From Capitulum mitella (taxonomy: Eukaryota > Arthropoda > Thecostraca > Pollicipedomorpha > Pollicipedidae), in contig CP099839.1 of the NCBI GenBank assembly GCA_030062745.1, positions 19,716,733-19,780,732 on the forward strand: DNA of 64,000 nucleotides, given 5' to 3'. How positions within the stretch are numbered: position 1 is the first letter of the stretch; each line of letters opens with the position of its first letter. Positions 58,919-64,000 of the stretch are shown piece by piece. The notes under the pieces are model-generated. The model was not told the origin of the DNA. It ran no database searches and saw only the letters and a program-made list of their open reading frames with translations. Made by a program: the position numbers and the translations under genes.

Positions 58919-59573
58919 TACGATTCACAACAACTACATAATGTAAGTGGGCTTATTATAACGAAATAACTTTAGTAGTGCAAACAGTTGACATATAACT
59001 TGCTTTGGGTCCAAAACTTTGTCCAAAGTCAATGGCCTCGCTTCACTTTGTTGGATTTTGCGGAGGTCAATGAACGCTGATAGTAGCCAGTTCTACCGAT
59101 TTTGACCATGTTCACTGGAAATACTCTGAATGATACGTTTAGAGCTCTTATTTACATTAAAGCCACACCAGTATCCCGTGTTGCTCGAAATCTGACCTAC
59201 AGAGATAAAAAATGGCGTCAGAGGCCAGTGACCTGGCGCTACCTTGGCCCGAAATCTTCACTCAAAATGGAATGGATGTGACCAAGTGAATGGGAATTGT
59301 GGTATTCTACGTTTTAACAATTTAATGACACCACCGGTTTCGTTCAAAAAGCTGTACAGAAGAGCTTCTACGGGCCAAGAAAGTGTCCAGAGTTGACCTT
59401 TTTGACCTCATGTATCGTTGGAGATCTCGGCCTAAGCGAATGAAAATTGCACGCAATGTCACCCTTTATGACCTTACCCTACCCTTAAAATTTCGCGTCT
59501 CTAGCTCTTTCCGTTTCCGGGACCGGAGGATGGGCACAAATGTGTACCCTTCCACTGCGCGTTGGCGCGAAAC
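58296..59573. mobile_element. piggyBac-like (TTAA) element, about 1.28 kb, with internal microsatellite
   Basis: TTAAC occurs at 58296 and again at 58313, followed by GGGGGCACTTTTGTGCCCCC and ATCTCGAGAAC. The ATCTCGAGAAC word also follows the hairpin in the complete element (about 43608). The right end near 59530-59573 has GGGCACAAATGTGTACCC and CGCGTTGGCGCG. The body has TGACCT/AGGTCA motifs and IR1-like sites at 59026-59038 and 59064-59076. Confidence 0.6.
58736..58915. repeat. Compound (ATCT)n/(AT)n microsatellite
   Basis: ATCT tetramers, then AT, then ATCT again, then a long AT run ending at about 58915. Frames across it (Tyr-Ile and Ile-Tyr-Leu-Ser repeats) are not genes. Confidence 0.97.
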
Positions 59574-61450
59574 CTCCTTCCACTGCTCATGTTAAGTAAA
59601 TGAACGACATCGTCAGTAACAGACTGAAAAGCATCGACATAAATACCCATTACATGTCCATCACGCAATGCAAGCTAGAATATGCATGTAAGCATTACCA
59701 GTAGCATTTCGTAGCATTACATATCACTGCATTACATAGGCATAGGCATGATCCATGCAGGCCCAGACGACAATCAAAAATGTTCAGTTCAGCCTATCGA
59801 AAATAAAGCTTGAACATAATACTTAACGAAACATAAACAATCATATGACGGTGGAATGCTGGAATGGATTCCTGCATTGCAAAATCACCCAATATTTTCA
59901 TCCCACTCCTGTGTTGCACTTCCTTTTGCTATACTAGGTATGCACATACTCCCATATGCATTGAAAAATGAACTTTTTTCTTGATTCGCTAATTCAGCGC
60001 ATGCTCCCACCTTCCCCTTCGGACACCGAGCCTATTGTGGCCTGCAGTTTTGTCGCGTCAAGTCGTCCCAGTTTCAGGCATGCGTGGCATGGATCAGACA
60101 TGACCACTGTTGCAGTCATGTAGGGTTTTGTGCAGTTTTGTTGGCATGTTAAGTACAGGTTTTATTTCTCCGCTTAGAATACAATAAAAATTTGTTGATA
60201 GGGCAATGTTAATTACTTCCTATTCAGTGATACCTGTCTGAACCTACTTTTGATGTTGACTGAGGAAGGGTGATTTGGGCTATGGATGTGAACAACATTA
60301 GATGAAATCAACAATAAGCAAGTAGTGTAGCAGAACTCTGGTTTTCATCTACTGTATGATTGCGTTTGCTTACTGCGCTGGTTGATTTCGTCCCACAGAT
60401 TTTTTTTTAACTAATGTTATGTTTCAGAACTAGTCAGTGTGCACAAATTCTTACCAGTCCGAATAAATGATTCTGATGTCAACTGCAACGGGTTTAAAAA
60501 CTGGCAAAACGCTTCCATGTGGGGAATTAAATCGTCTCCAAAAATCTTATCACAAATCACATGAGAAAATTCCTGGCGGAATCGCCGTACAGGAGACTGA
60601 ACATTTCGCACATTTTAATACGGGCGGAGTGAGGGAGTGAGCTACCGAACGCAGTGCTACAGATTAGATGGTGGGAATTTTGATTTCTAAATGTGTGTTT
60701 GCTTGCTTGGGTTTAAAATGATGCCAAATTCTGAACCAGAGAATTTCTGTTTGGTTATGCTTCGTTGCAGTAGGATACTTATGTTGTGTCGCACTTTTGA
60801 ATGAGAGCAATTTTTATAAAATGTGCATTGCCGAGAGGTGCGTTAGCAAAAATGCGCAGACTCTTAGGTCTTCGGCGCCTTCTTTTTAAACTGTTTGAGC
60901 CAAACTGATTTACAGGCAATGTTATGGCCGTAGATGTTTAAAAAATGTCAAAGCTCAACCAAGAACAACCTCTACGATGTACGTAATCGTACATGACACT
61001 TAAGTGACAGTTTTTAGCGATTGCAATGCCGGGGACATGGCTAAAGTAGTGTTCTCATTTCTCAGGCAATTTTGCATATCAAACGACGTCTGTCTGTTTA
61101 TTTAATCCCTTGAGCGATGTCAATATGTCCGACATTTTTCTTCAGTGTAACCGTTCTACGCCCTAGAAGGCGATGCGATAACCACCGGTCGATTTTGTGT
61201 TGAAACCTCTATCAGACCCACTGGCTGCATAAGAAAATTAATTTGGAATAAAAACAATTTACTTTTTCAAAAGTTACACCATTTGTAAGAAATTTAATGC
61301 ATCGAATCAAGCGATTTATTTCTAACTAAGGAACTTATTTACTAATTTAACTAACAGGCTTAAATCTTAACGCTATCGAGAATCGCGAGGCCCCAGCGTC
61401 TTTCAAAATGAAATAGCTAAAACAAAACAATTCATTTAACTGTGTGATGT
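59574..61450. other. No gene seen
   Basis: Ordinary sequence with short GCATTAC repeats near 59690-59740. No coding domain, terminal repeats or RNA gene recognised. Confidence 0.5.
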
Positions 61451-61454
61451 CTCT

Positions 61455-61661
61455 GGGCAGCGGGGGTGCTTACCTTACAGTCACTGGTCCGGGACACCAG
61501 TGTCGCCGGTCAATAACAACCGAAGCCTTAAAATGTCAGGAGAGGTGCCCCGAATTAAGCACAGGCTTTTACGTCGATCCCATTGGCCGCGTGGCCGATC
61601 GCTGACCGCGTACTTCACGCTACCATATCCACGTGACCAATAAAATGATGATGATGATGAT
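61455..61661. repeat. Possible SINE-like retroposon with (ATG)n tail
   Basis: A compact GC-richer block of about 190 bp contains a CACTGGTCC-GGGACACCAGTG palindrome (about 61482-61502) and ends in AATAAA followed by (ATG)5-6 (61644-61661). A body plus short tandem 3' tail is SINE-like, but I could not place clear A and B boxes and found no second copy. Confidence 0.25.
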
Positions 61662-62056
61662 GTTTTACATCTTTGGCCTGTCGACAACATACGACGTCTG
61701 CAGCATACTATACTTTAACCGAAAAATGCACTTATACGAGAACTTTAATAGTCTCGAAAGACCATTACCAATCAAGTTAGGAGCATCTTGACGCAGCTGT
61801 CTTATAAGAATCTGAAAACTGCTTACGTTTTTCAGACGGAGGGAACAAACACAGCGAGCGGACGCGAAGTCATGCGATTGATGAAAACCAAAGTAATGGA
61901 TGCTTGCTTGCTTCATTGATTGACTGATTGAATATTATGCCTAAATGTATCTTCACTCTGCGCCAAACTAACGATGGGCAGTTACTGGCCTCGCTCCACA
62001 GGACTCGGAAAAGGCAAACATCTCAAGCAGGTCCTCACTAGCTTTTGTTGTTTCAG

Positions 62057-62494
62057 CTGGCTGTTGCCGCCCTGTTTGCGCTGGCCGCCGCGAGGCCGCA
62101 GGACTATGACCCCACCGCCGAGCTCCGGGCTGCTGGCATTCTTCGTATGGAGATGAACCAGAACGAAGACGGCTCCTTCCAGTACGCGTACGAGACCGAC
62201 GACCCCAGCTCGCAGGACGTCTCCGGTGCACCCAAGCAGATCGCCGAGGAGGTCGGCATCGTGATGCAGGGCGTCTATTCGTTCGTCGCCAAGGACGAGA
62301 ACGGCAACGACGTTCCGGTGACGATCAACTGGACGGCCGACGAAAATGGCTTCCAGGCGCAGGGTGATGCCATCCCGGTGGCGCCTGAGGATCCCAACGC
62401 CGAGGCCCAGGCTGCTGCGTACGCCCAGGCTGCGGGAGCTGCAGACCCTGGCGCTCTTTCCGTTAGAATCGGAGGCGCTTCGTCCCTTGTCTAA
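62057..62494 (+). CDS. RR-type chitin-binding cuticle protein, main exon
   Basis: The exon opens after TTGTTTCAG with LAVAALFALAAARPQD, which completes a signal peptide when preceded by Met-Lys-Leu from 51521-51529. The predicted precursor is 148 residues with likely cleavage before Arg16. The RR domain runs from about residue 42 (DGSFQYAYETDD) through QGVYSFVAKDENGNDVPVTI to TADENGFQAQGDAIPVAPE. Most of it is identical to the minus-strand paralogue, but the C-terminus is longer and Ala-rich (AEAQAAAYAQAAGAADPG). It should be secreted into the cuticle and bind chitin. The stop is TAA at 62492. The two genes are duplicates now pointing away from each other, 14 kb apart at their starts. Confidence 0.92.
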   Translation: MAVAALFALAAARPQDYDPTAELRAAGILRMEMNQNEDGSFQYAYETDDPSSQDVSGAPKQIAEEVGIVMQGVYSFVAKDENGNDVPVTINWTADENGFQAQGDAIPVAPEDPNAEAQAAAYAQAAGAADPGALSVRIGGASSLV

Positions 62495-62703
62495 GTCCGC
62501 TGTTGGCTATTTCCCTTACTGCGATGCATAATTTATGTGGAGACGAACACGTGGACAAGATCCGACGTCCTCAAGGTCATTTTTACATTTATGCGCTTGT
62601 ATGTCTCACTTCACCAGCACAGCTTTCTGACAGGTAAACAACACTATGATGGCGTGTTCAGTTGCGTCATCAACGGATTCCTGGATAACATATGTAAATT
62701 GTG

Positions 62704-62709
62704 AATAAA
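62704..62709 (+). terminator. Polyadenylation signal of the plus-strand cuticle gene
   Basis: AATAAA lies 210 bp after the stop codon. It is the first canonical signal downstream. Confidence 0.7.
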
Positions 62710-63381
62710 TATCGTCGGGAAGACATTTTTGACATTAAATGCTCCTCGGTGCCATAAACGAATACACTTTTATAAGACACGTTCATTTTGCAAACGCCAA
62801 CCAGTGAAAGATTTGTCTGATGCATTCGAAAACATGTGCTGGTACCTAAATTCAGTGTGTTTTAGGCTGCTAGATGTCTTATCTTACGTAGCACGACATG
62901 TGTATGAAAGTCGAACATAAATGCACGAGAGCAAGCCCGAGAGCTGGAGCGGGCCGATGCTGTACACAACCCGTTGGTTTAAAGGCGTTTTTGTTGAGCT
63001 CCGACCCGCTGCAGTCCGTCGGAGGGATGATATCCCGCTGTTTTTGTCCAAGCATCTTTTCGCCTACAGTGGCATTATTTAAAATTCATGGTGAGCGCTT
63101 GTTTTTCTGTATGCGCACCGCAGGCAACTTCTTCTCCTTTTAGATGCCGTAAACCTAGAAGTTTTCCCAAGGTTACCAACAGCAGAGCGCTGGGTGCGTG
63201 CTGTTCGCAGGTGCATAATCTACTTCTACCGTGTGCGCCGCGGATATGTAGCTAGCCTTGCTAAGTTGATGGGTCACTCTGTTCGGTGCAGGAATTTGAG
63301 ATGGGACCAAGGCGGTCGAGCGGCATGTGATGTTATGTGGTACATACAACAGGTGACTGTCGAGATAAGTTTCCGAGTTCC
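62710..63381. other. No gene seen
   Basis: This stretch shares short blocks such as TTCCCAAGGTTA with the region just upstream of the plus-strand cuticle promoter (51339-51350). No coding domain recognised. Confidence 0.45.
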
Positions 63382-64000
63382 TTAACCTGACACCGCCTGG
63401 GGGGGTGTCAAGTCGGGCACATCCTTAGTTTTTCGTGAATAACTTCTGAACCGTTAGAGCCAGTCAAATCAAGCTTTCAATACCTGTTCATCAATCAGTG
63501 CTACATATTTTGGCATCAGAATCATGTCCATTCTGGGTCAGGTCATAGAAATATGACGTCATAAGCGAACCATTGCACGCATGCTTTCGCCTCTTCGGGC
63601 GACGTGGCACGAACATGTTTTGTTTTTTTCATAACATTCGCGAATATAATGCATGGGACGTAGGACGCGGCCTCTAAAAGGATATACTACTGTGACGTGT
63701 TAGAGGTCATGTTGGGTCAAATGCATGATGACAACGGGACTGATTGGCGTTGTGGGTGGTAGGAGTGGCTGTCGCTGACCTTCCCGATCGTTTAAGCCAG
63801 ACAAGCAAATCTACTTGTGCCTCTTAGCAAAGTTCACCAAATGAAGCGTGAGGTCATGTCAGGTCACGACATACGTAGAGAAATGTCAAAACGAACTGAA
63901 GTACAAGATTGCCTGTGTAAGATCGTTCAGGAGTAGTAGAGAGCAATTAATGTTACTAATCAGAGAAAGAGAAATGACTCTGTCCTGATATCGCTTGTTT
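63382..64000. mobile_element. piggyBac-like (TTAA) element, left part, running off the window
   Basis: TTAACC at 63382 leads into GACACCGCCTGGGGGGGTGTC and then AGTTTTTCGTGAATAACTTC. Read onward it matches the reverse complement of 56130-56755, including the CCTCTTCGGG and GAGAGCAATTA landmarks and AGGTCA motifs. It is therefore a second, inverted copy of the element nested at 55511-56755. The right end lies beyond 64000. Confidence 0.75.

Larger units (their letters stand above)
51530..62056 (+). other. Intron of the plus-strand cuticle gene (about 10.5 kb), packed with transposons
   Basis: Donor GTGAGT at 51530 and acceptor TTGTTTCAG ending at 62056. The paralogue's equivalent intron is 348 bp. 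Inside lie at least three TTAA-type elements, one hAT-like element, microsatellites and an AT-rich block, which together account for much of the expansion. No independent gene was recognised within it. Confidence 0.65.

Noticed and set aside
58699-58969. Tyr-Ile-repeat open frames
   Set aside because: Translation of AT and ATCT microsatellites.
61455-61661. tRNA or 5S rRNA gene
   Set aside because: No clear A/B boxes or cloverleaf; only the palindrome and ATG tail support a SINE-like call.

Overview
This window is eukaryotic and almost certainly arthropod, most likely a crustacean. It holds two spliced RR-type (chitin-binding) cuticle protein genes, short blocks of the arthropod telomeric motif TTAGG/CCTAA, GT-AG introns and very dense transposon remains. 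There are no prokaryotic operons. The species cannot be named from the sequence alone.

Only three genes look intact. (1) A secreted or type I membrane leucine-rich-repeat protein on the minus strand has a signal-peptide exon at 20935-20765 and a main exon at 17284-15746, both phase 0. Its predicted product is 569 residues, with an LRR C-terminal cap, one transmembrane helix and an acidic cytoplasmic tail. (2) A 138-residue RR cuticle protein on the minus strand has exons 37389-37381 and 37032-36625. (3) A 148-residue paralogue on the plus strand has exons 51521-51529 and 62057-62494. The two cuticle genes diverge head to head. They share a matched promoter layout (TATA box, TCAGTT initiator about 33 bp later, a coding microexon encoding only Met-Lys-Leu, then a GTGAGTAC donor). 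Their first introns differ greatly: 348 bp against about 10.5 kb.

Almost everything else is mobile DNA. From left to right: a decayed I/Jockey-superfamily LINE (951-4466) interrupted by a TTAA-flanked element end; a 3.7-kb hAT-like composite element (7378-11078) whose near-identical inverted copy sits at 24888-28593, each with its own 8-bp target duplication; head-to-head Penelope-like fragments inside the LRR intron (19035-20552); remnants of two different Ty3/gypsy elements (21739-24360); a 17/15-bp minisatellite (29.06-29.37 kb); a 142-bp satellite rich in AGGTCA half-sites (33.4-34.0 kb); a decayed L1/Tx1-like LINE with ORF1 and ORF2 (39.9-46.2 kb) holding nested DNA transposons; and a second hAT-like element (55164-57159) with a perfect 8-bp duplication and its own nested insertion.

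The most repeated structure is a family of TTAA-flanked, CCCT...AGGG-ended elements (piggyBac-like). Just inside their ends lies a G-run/C-run hairpin (GGGGG-n-CCCCC), and many are filled with TGACCT/AGGTCA motifs. At least seven copies or ends are visible. One lies about 100 bp from a cysteine-rich peptide resembling the piggyBac transposase C-terminus. Several AGGTCA motifs form near-perfect IR1 palindromes of ecdysone-response-element type, which matters because ecdysone controls cuticle genes. That link is inference.
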